The notes under the pieces: model-generated
The model's database searches: none
The model's input: the letters and a program-made list of their open reading frames with translations, nothing else
What the model was told of the DNA's origin: nothing
Source: Siphonodentalium dalli
Lineage: Eukaryota > Mollusca > Scaphopoda > Gadilida > Siphonodentaliidae
Assembly: GCA_032622095.1 (NCBI GenBank)
Contig: CP136065.1
Coordinates: 40,863,503 to 40,927,502, forward strand
DNA: 64,000 bases
Direction of reading: 5' to 3'
Part shown: piece after piece, positions 47,970 to 58,779 of the stretch
Numbering within the stretch: position 1 is the first letter of the stretch
How the letters are laid out: each line of letters begins with the position of its first letter
Made by a program: the position numbers and the translations under genes

Positions 47970-48345
47970 TATGGGACCAAATTTGGTTTCTAATTTGGTT
48001 CATCTATTGTACCAAAAATAGGACCACTTTAAATTGGTTCTAAATTTGGTCCCTATTTTGGTACTCCCACAGCGACACGGGTCCGGACCAATTTTGGTAC
48101 CATATGGTACCAATTTTGGTTTCTAATTTGGTTCACTATTGTACCAAAAATAGGACCACTTTAAATTGGTTCTAAATTTGGTCCCTATTTTGGTACTCCC
48201 ACAGCGACAAGGGCCCGGACCAATTTTGGTACCATATGGGACCAATTTTGGTTTCTAATTTGGTTCACTATTGTACCAAAAATAGGACCACTTTAAATTG
48301 GTTCTAAATTTGGTCCATATTTTGGTACTCCCACAACGCGCAACC
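47970..48345. repeat. Three-copy tandem repeat, period ~132 bp, internally palindromic
   Basis: GGTTTCTAATTTGGTTCA starts at 47,985, 48,118 and 48,250. Each unit contains the opposed pair ACCAAAAATAGGACC / GGTCCCTATTTTGGT and CCAATTTTGGTACCATATGG, so each can fold on itself. Copies 2 and 3 are nearly identical. Confidence 0.88.
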
Positions 48346-48869
48346 ACAGCCACGTCCCTGTCATCGCGCAAGTTGGTTATTAATTACTGCCAATTCTGAA
48401 ACATCCCTCCGTCTTCACAAGATTGTATTCAGTTGTTACAATTTATTTATAATCATATACATGAAATAGATCCCATCCAACTTTCCGACCAAAGGCGGAT
48501 CATAGTTTTAGTCTTATCTTTAAGATTATCTTAAGAAAACACATCCCAGACTTAAAGTTAAGAACAAAGTTATTTAAGTTAGGACTGTGTTCGCGAAACG
48601 CACGTATGACTGACGTTTGAACTTATATTATAAAATTCCTCAGTCCCAACTATGTCATATGTTGCTTTCATGAAACTGGGCCCTGTATCAGAATGATAGA
48701 TAGGTAAATATCACTGCCAGGTTAATACCGGTCTGATATCATGTTATGCCCACTACAAATGGTTGAATAAATAATGTAGAATCGTGTTCTGTCTCCTGGG
48801 TTAAAATCAATATCTCCATGAATAAAAAGAAACTTCGACTGCTCTCATATATATTTACAGTTAATTATA
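48346..48869. other. Non-coding stretch with a possible repeat
   Basis: 48,500-48,680 contains CTTATCTTTAAGATTATCTT and TTCATGAAACTGGGCCCT, of a type common in dispersed elements of marine invertebrates. Boundaries are unclear. Confidence 0.4.
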
Positions 48870-48993
48870 GACGATATGTGAGTCATATCTGCCAATTGTC
48901 GTCCACATAAGTCGGATTCCTGCATATGGTCGACGATATGTGAGCCTTATCTGCCCATTGTCGTCTATATAAGTCGGATTCCTGCAGATGTCA
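48870..48993. repeat. Two-copy tandem repeat, period 62 bp
   Basis: GACGATATGTGAGTCATATC and TAAGTCGGATTCCTGCATAT at 48,870 recur at 48,932 with a few changes. Confidence 0.85.
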
Positions 48994-50519
48994 TTATTGA
49001 TCTTAATATTTTTTTGTATGCATTGATTCGCCCATTCTGTTGGAAAAAAGCACACATTGGAATAACATATTCTTCATCTATATAGGGGATTGTTCAGAAA
49101 ATATAAGCAAACGAACATAATAAAAGTGTAAAAGGATTCTGCTGAATATAGTGGGAAATGGTCAGATAACAAACGTGTATGGGTATTATCTGACAGAACT
49201 ACCATAGTCATTAAACACAATCAATCAAATTGTATAGCGCATTATACGTTAATGTGTTGAAATGCACTGCAAATCAATGGGTATTAATTATAGAGTAAAG
49301 AAATGGGTCAGCCACACAGACAACTGTTTGTAGGGCCGGAATTGCCTTCTATTGTCTCGATGAACTAAAATGGGCTTCATTAGCAACTTTTTACAAACAT
49401 TACTTTCACTTAAATGTTAAATTTGACGGAAATGCACTCGGAATTTAAAGTAATGTCATTTGTATTTCAGCATATATACCTCCTTCTAATTCAACATATT
49501 GGAAAACTGAAAATAAAAAAGCCGACCGATTTGAGGTGATAGAGAGCGTGGTTCTCCGTACTGAAAACTGACTTCGTATTGGTGGTGGCTGACTTTAATC
49601 CAGAATTGGTAATCTAATCGACCAAGCCCAAAGCAGTAATGACAAATTTCTCCCACTCCAGACATATTTATGTTTATAGTGAGTCGCTCCCAACTAGACA
49701 TAGAATGTATGGATACAATCATGAGCACATTCGGCTGGAAACTGATATCCATTTGTTGGGGGTCTCAAATGGGTCATAAACGGTGCGGTTAATGGAGATA
49801 AATTATGACAGTTTACAATTTATCAATTTTACGGCATGAGTGCAGTGGATTTAATACAACATTAGCATCAATGTGTATTCTTCAAAAACTCCTCTTTTTC
49901 AAATTACCAGTTTTGCTGACAGCTCTACTCCTTCATGATACATTATTCTTCACAACTAACATCCTTTGATAAACTACAATCCCAAATTATGAACCTGATC
50001 ATTATTCAACAGTTTTCGAAATGTCAATATTCGTTAAAATTCTCATAAAATAACACTTATTTCCCAAAGAGATCGAGCTACCCGACCGAGAATCGCAATA
50101 GAGCTGAATTAAAATAACACACATAGAGCTTTGTCCGTTTGTGACATAAGTTCCAACAATGATAATTAGTAGTTTCCGCTTCATCTGTATTAATTTTGAC
50201 GATAAATATATGCCGACAAGCGATGAGAATAAGAAAAAATACGATTGGCTATAAAACCGAAAGTGGATGATTTACACCAATCGCATTACAGCTAGCATGG
50301 CGTAAAAGCATTTCAAAATGGAGGCTGATGGATAATTTGACACGGAGATCGGCTTGGTAAAATGAAATGAATAAAACCTGAATATACCTACCATGAGAGT
50401 GACAGGCACCTATATCTGTTCTTGGTCAGTTTCGCTAAGTATATTGTGGCTGCGTCAACCTGCTGGGTTCAGAAACCGCTAGTTGCTGGACGAGGACAAT
50501 AATATTTTTAAAATTTGTA
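48994..50519. other. Non-coding stretch
   Basis: A minus-strand frame of 88 codons (49,486-49,752) is the longest and has no known similarity. No repeat found. Confidence 0.5.
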
Positions 50520-50897
50520 TTTGCTCAACATATCTTCGCTCAAATACGCACATATATCGACCTATACTATAAAATAGGTACATAATGTGATCATTTGATT
50601 CTCAAATAAGAATATAATGGACTCATACCCGTTATTTCGTTGTGTGGCGCGATCCAAAGTGAAAACTCATGTTCGTACACCTGAAAAGTCGTGAGTTGGC
50701 TAATTTGTGTCATTGTCCGCAAATAATCTGAGGAGCGCTCATTATGAGTCGATATTATGACTAAAACGCTCTCATTGTCAGAACATTATCGACTCAAAAT
50801 GAGGCCATTCTAAGCAGATTATCCACTTAGAACAAGTTCTATTATAAGCAAATAATGTAGCAAATAATGTAGTGGTTTTTAGGAGAACAGGCTGGGT
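50520..50897 (-). repeat. ATTATCTGCTTAT family, copy 4 (inverted)
   Basis: Begins CATATCTTCGCTCAAATACG and ends TAAGCAAATAATG with a small CAAATAATGTAG duplication, then TTTTTAGGAGAACAGGCTGG. Same block order as copy 3. Confidence 0.8.
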
Positions 50898-51036
50898 TTG
50901 CTTTATCAAATGGTATGGGTGTTATATAGTGACGAAGACCAAATGTCTAAGGAAGTGCTGTCAACAAATATGATATTTTGAAGCCACTTCATCAGACTTC
51001 GTGTGATTCCTTGAAAATGTGACCGGTTACCCTTAT

Positions 51037-51656
51037 TCTCATATATATTTTGAAGACCTCTGTATGTTTGTATGTCTGTCTGTCATTTATACAAATCTAC
51101 GATTCTCGGCCGATCGGGACGAAACTTGGTACGGGTGTGTAGTTTGACCAGGCGGTCGACGTTGTCGTATTGACGAGCCCGTGCGGCGCCCGCATCGCGC
51201 ATGCGCAGACGAGATCTCGGAAACTGGTGGAGCTATCGACTTGAAATTTGCTATGTGAATGTATCTTGTCCCGGATACGAATTTTATCGGGTCGCCGAGC
51301 CCGTGCAACGCCAGCTTCTCGCATGCCCAGACTAGATCTCGGAAACGGGTGGAGCTATCCATTTGAAATTTGGTATGTGAATGTATCTTGTCCCGGATAC
51401 GAATTTTATCGGGTCGCCGAGCCCGTGCAACGCCAGCTTCTCGCATGCCCAGACTAGATCTCGGAAACGGGTGGAGCTATCGACTTGAAATTTGCTATGT
51501 GAATGTATCTTGCCCCGGATACGAATTTTATCGGGTCACCGAGCCCATGCGACGCCAGCTTCGCGCATGCGCAGACCAGATCTCGGAATCGGGTAGAGCT
51601 ATCGACTTGAAATTTGGTTTTAGAATAGCCCGGACAATGTCGGGCTCATCGGCTAG
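51037..51656 (+). mobile_element. Helitron-like element 1 of a head-to-tail trio
   Basis: The 3' end has AGCCCG-loop-CGGGCT (51,627-51,646), then CATCGG and the terminal CTAG at 51,653-51,656, directly followed by T. A stem-loop a few bases before CTRR is the hallmark of Helitrons. The 5' end is taken at TCTCATATATATTTTGAAGA by similarity to the two next elements. The CGATCGGGACGAAACTTGG block matches CGATCGAGACCAAACTTCC in element 3. It carries internal 122-bp tandem repeats and no Rep/helicase, so it is non-autonomous. The 5' boundary is uncertain by a few bases. Confidence 0.65.
51200..51600. repeat. 122-bp tandem repeat inside Helitron-like element 1
   Basis: AGATCTCGGAAAC-type words start at 51,212, 51,334, 51,456 and 51,578, exactly 122 bp apart, each followed by GGTGGAGCTATC and TTGAAATTTG. 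Both strands are open for over 110 codons only because the repeated unit lacks stops in those frames. Confidence 0.9.
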
Positions 51657-52361
51657 TCTACTATATATTTTGATAACTCCGTATATATATATGTGTGTAT
51701 ATATGTGTGTATGTGGGTACTTCATAGAATCGAAAACTTCCTATCTAAGGGTCAAAACCCACTGGAATCGTCATCGTCGCGTTTTAGACAAGCTGTGAGC
51801 ACCCATTCGCCGCTCCCAATCATCAAAATCACCGCGATCGGCACTTCGGGGTTAATCGCATTGACAGTTAAAGAGCGTTCCTATCCGCAGTGTAGTTGAT
51901 AAAGAGCGTATGTGCGTAAATGTGATTATTACGTCTGGGTCTGGGCATGTGCGCCACTATACAGACATGATCGTGTTGTGTGATTTTTACGCACTAAGGG
52001 CTTCGTAGGAACGCGGATCGGGTCAGTTTTTCCGCCCTAGGTGATCTTCACATTGAAACGGGTACCCACAAATGATATATATGCGTGTGTCCTTTATAGA
52101 CTGGAACCGATTGAGCTCAAACTTGCTACCTACGGGATGTGTCATGGACGGTATAAATTGAGACCCCGACCTGACCTTAATCTTGAACATGATCAATTCA
52201 AGGTCAAATCGGGTAAAATATTGAAAAACCAAAAATTAATTCAAAACTATAAACAAAAAATTAAATTAAAAAATTAATACAATTAACTAATTGAAAAATA
52301 AAAATAAATAAAAATTGTCATGTTTCTGACGAACGCCGGCAGTGGCGGGCTAACCTGCTAG
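51657..52361 (+). mobile_element. Helitron-like element 2 of a head-to-tail trio
   Basis: Begins TCTACTATATATTTTGATAA immediately after the CTAG of element 1. It ends at 52,361 with GCGGG-CTAA-CCTGC forming a stem, then TAG completing CTAG, again followed by T. The 705 bp carry no transposase. The interior aligns along its length with element 3 (TTAAAGAGCGTTC, GTGTTGTGTGATT, GAAACGGGTACCCACA, TTGCTACCTACGGGA). TC...CTAG ends with an adjacent T fit Helitron A|T insertion. Confidence 0.75.
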
Positions 52362-53054
52362 TCTACTATATATTTTGAGAACTCCATATATATATGTTTG
52401 AGAACTCCGTATATATATATATGTGTGTATATGTGTGTATATCTTTATAGAATCGAAAACGGCTGCACCGATCGAGACCAAACTTCCCATCTAAGGGTAA
52501 AAATCCACGGGAATGGTCGTCGCGGCGTTTTGGAGAAGCTCCGATCACCCGTTCTTCATTCCCAGTCACAAAAAAAGGCACTGTGGGATTAATCGCGTTG
52601 ATAGTTAAAGAGCGTTCGTATCCGCAGTGTCGTTGATTAAGAGCGTATGCATGTAATGTGATTCTTACGTCTGGGTCCGGTCGTGAGCGTGACTGTATCC
52701 AGACATGAGCGTGTTGTGTGATTCCTACGTACGTAGGGCTTCCTAGGAACGGGGGAGATTTTCATCGGGTCAGTTTTTCCACCCGAGGTGATCTTCACCT
52801 TGAAACGGGTACCCACAGATGATATATATGTGTGTCCTTTATAGACTCGAACCGATTGAGTTCAAACTTGCTACCTACGGGAAGGGTCATGGACGGGTTA
52901 AATTGTGACCCCGACCTGACCGATCGGGTAAAACTGGCGGATTTCGACGATATTTTACACCTAGGTTCAGCATACGTGTCTCGGAAGCTGTTGCAATTGC
53001 TTTTTCGAACAAAGCCATGAGACGAACCACGCCAGTGGCGGGCTAACCTGCTAG
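52362..53054 (+). mobile_element. Helitron-like element 3 of a head-to-tail trio
   Basis: Begins TCTACTATATATTTTGAGAA directly after the CTAG of element 2 and ends GGCGGGCTAACCTGCTAG at 53,054, followed by T. The start has a ~25-bp internal duplication (GAGAACTCCATATATATATG then GAGAACTCCGTATATATATA). Its length, 693 bp, is close to element 2. No host DNA is visible between elements, as expected for rolling-circle concatemers. Confidence 0.75.
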
Positions 53055-53089
53055 TTGTAATATATAATACAAATACAATAAGAAGTTCC

Positions 53090-54600
53090 CGGACCCCTGT
53101 TGGCCCCCGTCACCGAAGGAACATTGACTCCTAAGACAATAAGTGAGTGACCTGGTTCGGAAATTCAGGTCAAATTGATAATAAAATGGAACCAAATTAT
53201 TTATATTTGAATATTCTAGCTACATGTGTATATCTGTCCTGCTGTCAATGGTTATAAAGCTGGGATCAAGTCTTTTCTATATCGTCGGGGGGGTATGGAC
53301 GGAGGCTGTCTGGTGATTTACACTACATTTGACAAGTTGATCGATACACGATATTGAGCGTATAGTACGATGGACTATTATCTCTATTGGGAGAGTCCTT
53401 GTCTAACCACATAGGTTCAGCATCTCCAAACCAGACTAAACATTTGTGAACAAACTGATTTAAGTTGTCGCGCACCTGACGATCTGACGCCATTCTACGT
53501 AAGTAAATAATGCTTTATGCTCAGCCAATATTCACGGGACATGAGAAAACATATATTTGCTAGTAAGCCAATCCTGCAAATTTCAAGTTTCGTTGTACCC
53601 CCTCGCATGTTTCATTACTATTTATCAAAATGACGGGCGTCATCTGTCGGTCACAATAATACTAATCTGCCGTTGCAAAAGGGGCCAGAAGTGGATAACA
53701 ATCAATGGCGACTACTCTGAGATTCTAATGGAGTACTGCAAATGTATTTGGTGTTTATTGAGATCTCCTAAACTCAAACTAAACTCTAGCAGGTTTTACT
53801 AAATAAGGGAAAACAATATATGTATATAACAAATATAACTTTCGTGGGTAGCTGGTAACCAACATATGGAGTCAACTTACACTGGAACTAATGTTTAGTA
53901 TCAAAAAGGTTCTATACAAGTAGTACAATGTATTTCAATATAAAATTACACAAATTATTGTGTTAATTGTGTAGCAACTGTAAGCAGCTTGTCCACATAT
54001 CTGCCATATCCCAGCAACCATGGAGTGTGTATGCTGCAATGAAGAAAATTAGCATCTTAGAGCAAATTGTACATATCAGCTGTCATAATTCCTACCAACC
54101 ATGATATGGAATATATTATTGACGATTGCGGTTATTCATATGGCAGGGTGTTTTGCCGTAGATTTTGTGAAGGTATATATAACTATACCAACTGTAACAC
54201 CGTTGAAGTGATTAAATTTGATTTGAAATACTTTCGGAGCCAGACAGATGTAGATGTCTATAATAAAAATAAATATCAACTGTAGTGAAGTCTTAAATGT
54301 CTTGTGATGTATAATTTGATTGTGTTATAATTCTAAATTATTATCAATATGCAGCTGGTTATGACATACGTGGTACAAATACTGCCATGCTGTATACGCA
54401 CTTGGCTCCTCTATTGGTATATTAGAGTATTGTGATAATAAGATAATCTATCCTTAGCCATATATCTGCACCGAATCCCATCGTAAAGGCCGAAACCTAT
54501 TATCCAACGGACTGTATTTGATGTCTGCTCTGCCAGTGATACGCTCCTGAGGACTTCATGCTGTGTGTTTTTTTTCGATCCCAACGTTATAAATGCCATC
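53090..54600. repeat. Segmental duplication, copy A (53.1-54.5 kb)
   Basis: From GGGTATGGACGGAGGCTGTC near 53,290 to TAGCCATATATCTGCACCGA near 54,460 this aligns collinearly with 58,780-60,050, about 5.5 kb away in the same orientation. Shared landmarks in order: GAGAGTCCTTGTCTAACCAC, GACGATCTGACGCCATTCTA, AGTAAGCCAATCCTG, GTCTATAAT at the open frame, TGTGTTATAATT. Confidence 0.85.
54106..54285 (+). CDS. Short conserved open frame A, unrecognised (possible exon)
   Basis: 59 codons from ATG at 54,106 to TAG at 54,283-54,285; the frame is open further upstream, so it may be an exon. Cysteines occur in DDCGYSY, FCRRFC and NYTNC. They are followed by VEVIKFDLKYFR and TDVDVY, an alternating hydrophobic strand. 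The paralogue at 59,643-59,831 keeps this frame and most of these residues despite substitutions and a one-codon length change around RRFC/RRCF, while surrounding DNA differs by frame-breaking indels. That pattern suggests protein-level constraint. I do not recognise the family. C-x3-C...Y plus VxVIxF is faintly like the distal ectodomain of DEG/ENaC channels, but this is a guess only. No flanking splice sites are convincing. Confidence 0.35.
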   Translation: MEYIIDDCGYSYGRVFCRRFCEGIYNYTNCNTVEVIKFDLKYFRSQTDVDVYNKNKYQL

Positions 54601-54719
54601 TTTTCGACATGGTCTTAGTAAACATTTTCATAAATGGATTAATTATTTTTCCTCCAAAACCATCAAGATAGTTAAACACAACATAACTATAAATAGATAC
54701 GCGGTAGCCTTACTATATT

Positions 54720-55245
54720 TGTGTGTAGCTAGTCGTCCAAGAGACAGCGGCAACCTGTAATTTACTACCATAACCTTTAACTACATTTATGTGGGTAACT
54801 ACTCGTCCACTGGACTACGATAACCATTAACTATATTTATGGGTAACTACTCGTCACACAGACACAATAACCTTTAACTACGTTTGTTGTATAACTATTC
54901 GTCCAATGGACAACGATAAACTTTAACTATATTTGTGTGTAACTACTCGCCCAACGGGCAACGATAAACTTTAACTATATTTAGGTGTAACTACTCGGCC
55001 AACAGAAAACGATAAACTTTAACTATATTTATGTGTAACTAATCGCCCGACGAACTATGGCAACATGTAACTACATTTGTGTGGAACTACTCGCCCCAGG
55101 ATACATTAACCTTTAACTACATCCACTGGACTACCATAACGTTTAACTATTTTGTTTGTTACTACTCATCCAATGGACTACGATAGCCTTTTACTACATT
55201 TGTGTGTAGCTACACGTTCAGCAGGAGACAATGAACTTTAACTGC
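54720..55245. repeat. ~48-bp minisatellite (TAACTACTCGTCCA)
   Basis: About ten imperfect units with GTGTAACTACTCGTCCAA, ACGATAAACTTTAACTATAT and TTTGTG, spaced roughly 46-71 bp. It lies between the two segmental duplicates. Confidence 0.85.
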
Positions 55246-55839
55246 ATGGGTGTATGACTAATCTGAATAATTAATAGATATATGTATATGCCTTATACTA
55301 TTATCGCGTGTTTAAACATTTACATAACTGATGAATAACCAGCCGTTCTATTATCCTAACTATTTTTGTTGACATACAGATAGCCGTGGGTTCATTCGTT
55401 CCAGCTGTCAGTCAACCTATCACGCTGGCTTTTTATCTGCCTGTTCGGTGGGCCGGTGTGGTGCTGTGTACCTTGTCCTAAGTTAACAAGTCTGACATCA
55501 CCTTTTTAGCTTCTTTTGAGAATTGGCTTACGGAATATATACTCTATTTACAACTGAGAACGTTCCGGTGGTTTGAGTACTTGGACAATCACATGCAAAC
55601 AGTAAATACATATCCATAAATAAAACAAGCACTGAAGACAACCATAACATACACACACGCAAATTCGATATATATAAGTTTATAAACAATAACACAGAAG
55701 AAACTAAACTAACCAGCAAGCCCATAAAAGTCATTGGGAATCGAAGGAGCTTCGCCAGCGACCTAGAGTGCGATTTACCTTAGCGAGTCACCAATAGCCA
55801 TCGGGGCCCCACTACCGACATGTCATTGACTCCCAAGAT
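55246..55839. other. Non-coding stretch
   Basis: A GTTCATTCGTTCCAGCTG-containing patch and a TGACTCCCAAGATAATAAAT word near 55,830, also seen near 53,125, mark the edge of the duplicated region. No gene seen. Confidence 0.5.
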
Positions 55840-58160
55840 AATAAATGGGTTACACTGATCGGAAATCCAATTATCAGTTTAAATGGATGACAATTGAACA
55901 GTTACTTTAAAATTAGTTGTATTGGGATAGTCACAGACTGCTTCAGGACAAAGACAATAGAGTGGTTTTTATACCAACGGCACTCTTGGGAATAACGATT
56001 GGTGTTGGTTCTCTGAGTACCAGTAAACCCTTGGATTACATCTTGTTGTAACTTCCTTGGATTCCAGAGATATAAAATGGCCATGAATCCTATGTGAAAT
56101 AGGTTCATTGGAGTACCAACTGGCCACACCCAAGCTGATTGGATGAGGCTGTCAAGTGGTGTACGATAATTTTTCACATTTAGAGGGAACTAATTGATGA
56201 ACACATGGCGGCACCAGGTTGTATTTAGCTTCTTATAAACCTGGGATATTGTTAAGCCTGTCTGATTTTGGTTTGTATGTGAACCAGACCAGATGTTATA
56301 ATCGCCGAAAATCGACCGATGGCTAAGCACTGATATTTTCTCGCTGAAACTAGTGAACTAAGCAATCTGTGAAAGCAGCCATGTCGACCAACATGCTACA
56401 GTTGACAATGGTAGTGTTGTGACTTTCAAAACACAGATACTTAAGTTAGACTAAATTATAAACGCACCATACTAATTCACAAGTGTCAACCACTGATTCT
56501 CACTTTTTGTTGACCAGGTCGTTGCGTGGCAATTGGGGAATGACCTCCATACCTGGATGTCAGCCTGTCACCCTTTTACTTTTTTCTATATAACACATGT
56601 GGTCAGACACATCAACCGATTAAACGGCATCAGACTGAAATAATCTGACCATTATGTCCCAGGATTTAATGATACAAGTGTCATTTAGGAGCCAGTGTGC
56701 GCGTCTCTCATTCAAAGCCCTAACAAGTTAACGAGGTTTCTCATATAATTTTAAATCAATTTACTGTGATTTTCACGTGATTGTCCATCCATGACTTTTC
56801 TTACAGACTCCGAGAAGGGTACAAACATCCAATAGTTACTCTAGCGATTGAAAAGGCAAGATGTGCCGAAACCGCCTAAGCTATATGTACAACGGATTAA
56901 TGGATTATAATAAATGGATTACCATGCTCGGAAATCCAATTATCATTTTAAATGGACACAAATGGAAACCAAAGTTCTTTAAAATTAGTTGTATTGGGAG
57001 AGTCACCGTGACAGATACGAGTCACCTTCTTTGACGAACATACACAAATAGCAGACAATAATTTTGGCGAATCACATTTGCTTCAGGACAACGATAATAT
57101 AGTGGTTTTTCTGCCAACGGCAATCTTAGGAATAAGGATTGGTGTTGGTACTCTGGTGTACCAGTAACCCCTTGGATTACACCTTGTTGTAACTTTTTGT
57201 GGTTCCAGAGATATAAAATGGCCACCAAGCATTGATATTTCATCGCTGAAACTAGTGAACTCAGCAATCTGCGAAAGCGGTCATGTTGACCAACATGCTA
57301 CACTGCCACACAGTTGACAACGGTAGTGTTGTGACTTTCAAAACACAGATAAGTTTGACAAAATTATAAACGCGCCATATTCATTCACAATAGTCAACCA
57401 CTGGTTCTCACTTTTTGTTGACCATGTCGTTACGTGGCAATTGGGAAATGACTGCCGTACTTGGATGTCAGCCTGTCACTGTTTCTATATGACACATGTG
57501 GTCAGACACATCAACAGATTAAACGGCATCAGACTGAAATAATCTGACCATTATGTCCCAGGATTTAATGATACAAGTGCCATTTAGAAGCCAACGTATG
57601 GGCACGTCTCTCTGTCAAAGCCCTAACAAGTTAATGAGGTTCCTCGTATAATTTAATTCAATTTACTGTAATTATCACGTTATTTAACGTGACCTTTCTT
57701 ACTGACTCCAAGGTCAGTACATACATCCATCAGTTACTCCAGCTATTGAAAAGGCATAATGTGCCAAAACCGGTATAGCTATATGTACATACATGTCATT
57801 GTTTAATAAACAATCAGCAATGAACGAATACACACGTGGTCAGACACATGAACAGATTAAACGGCATCAGACTGAAATAAACTGACCACTATGTCCAAGC
57901 ATTTAACGATACAAGTGCCATTTGGAAGCCATCTTCTGATCCCATCTCTCTGTCAAAGCAATGACAAGCTAATGAGGTTCCTCATATAATTTTAATTAAA
58001 TTTACTGTAATTATCACGTGATTTACCGTGACCTTACTTACAGACTGCAAGATGAGTACATACATCCAGCAGTTACTCTACTCAAGATGTGCCGAAACCG
58101 GTATAGATATATGTACATATATGTAAGTGTGTAATAAACAATCAACAATGAACGAATACA
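55840..58160. repeat. Three-copy tandem duplication (two ~0.9-1.0 kb units and one partial)
   Basis: GATTAAACGGCATCAGACTG occurs in all three copies. The GGTCAGACACAT preceding it starts at 56,601, 57,499 and 57,838. Units 1 and 2 also share CGGAAATCCAATTATCA, GATTGGTGTTGGT, CAGAGATATAAAATGGCCA and GTAGTGTTGTGACTTTCAAA. Minus-strand frames of 91 and 81 codons in units 1 and 2 share a short start and then differ by frameshifts, so the DNA is not under coding constraint. Confidence 0.85.
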
Positions 58161-58207
58161 TTTCTTAATTTTAAAACTTTTATATATAGTGTATGAACGG
58201 AATATGC

Positions 58208-58525
58208 ACCCTGTTCTTCCAAAAATCCGCACATTATCTGCTTACAATAGAATTGTTTCAGGTTGATAATCTGCGGAGACTCGTCTCATTTTGAGACTCA
58301 TAATGAGGCGCTTATAAGCAGATTATGTGCGCACAATGACACATATAAGCCAACTCACGGCTGTTCAGGTGTACGCTCTTTAACATGTGTTTTCACTGTT
58401 TTCACGCGCCATAAAACGAAATAACAGATATGACTCCATTGTCTGATTATTTCAGAATCCAATAATCACACTGTGTACATATTTCACTTTATATGTCGAT
58501 TATGTACGTATTTGCGCGAGGATTT
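58208..58525 (+). repeat. ATTATCTGCTTAT family, copy 5
   Basis: CCTGTTCTTCCAAAAATCCG, CACATTATCTGCTTACAATA, then GATTATGTGCGCACAATGAC and ending ATTTGCGCGAGGATTTGTTG. Same orientation as copies 1 and 2. Confidence 0.8.
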
Positions 58526-58779
58526 GTTGGAATATGATGTAACTACGTGTATAATACTTTTCAGCCAATATGACCGAATCGTAATTCCAATACTCTTAGT
58601 TGGGGATACCAGTATAGTTAAAAGTGGAGCTGAACTTAGCGGAAATACAGAGTGTCGTGATTTTCCCCTGATAAGGGCCCATGTTAGCACTATACCCATC
58701 TGATTACCAATGTCGATTTCTGTCATGGGAATAATGCTCACCTGACTAGAAGGATCGGTCGCAGGAGTTACCTGCAAGG

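Noticed and set aside
51087-51798. Open frames of 119 and 142 codons on opposite strands
   Set aside because: Both are produced by the 122-bp repeat inside a Helitron-like element and overlap each other.
54101-54200. A signal-peptide-like start (MIWNILLTIAVIHMAGCFA) in an alternative frame of segment A
   Set aside because: The frame depends on a 5-base length difference absent from segment B and does not continue as a plausible protein, whereas the cysteine frame is shared.
55902-57267. Two similar minus-strand frames (MAILYLWN / VAILYLWN) in the tandem duplication
   Set aside because: Similarity is at DNA level. After a short shared start the frames diverge by frameshifts, so no constraint is visible.
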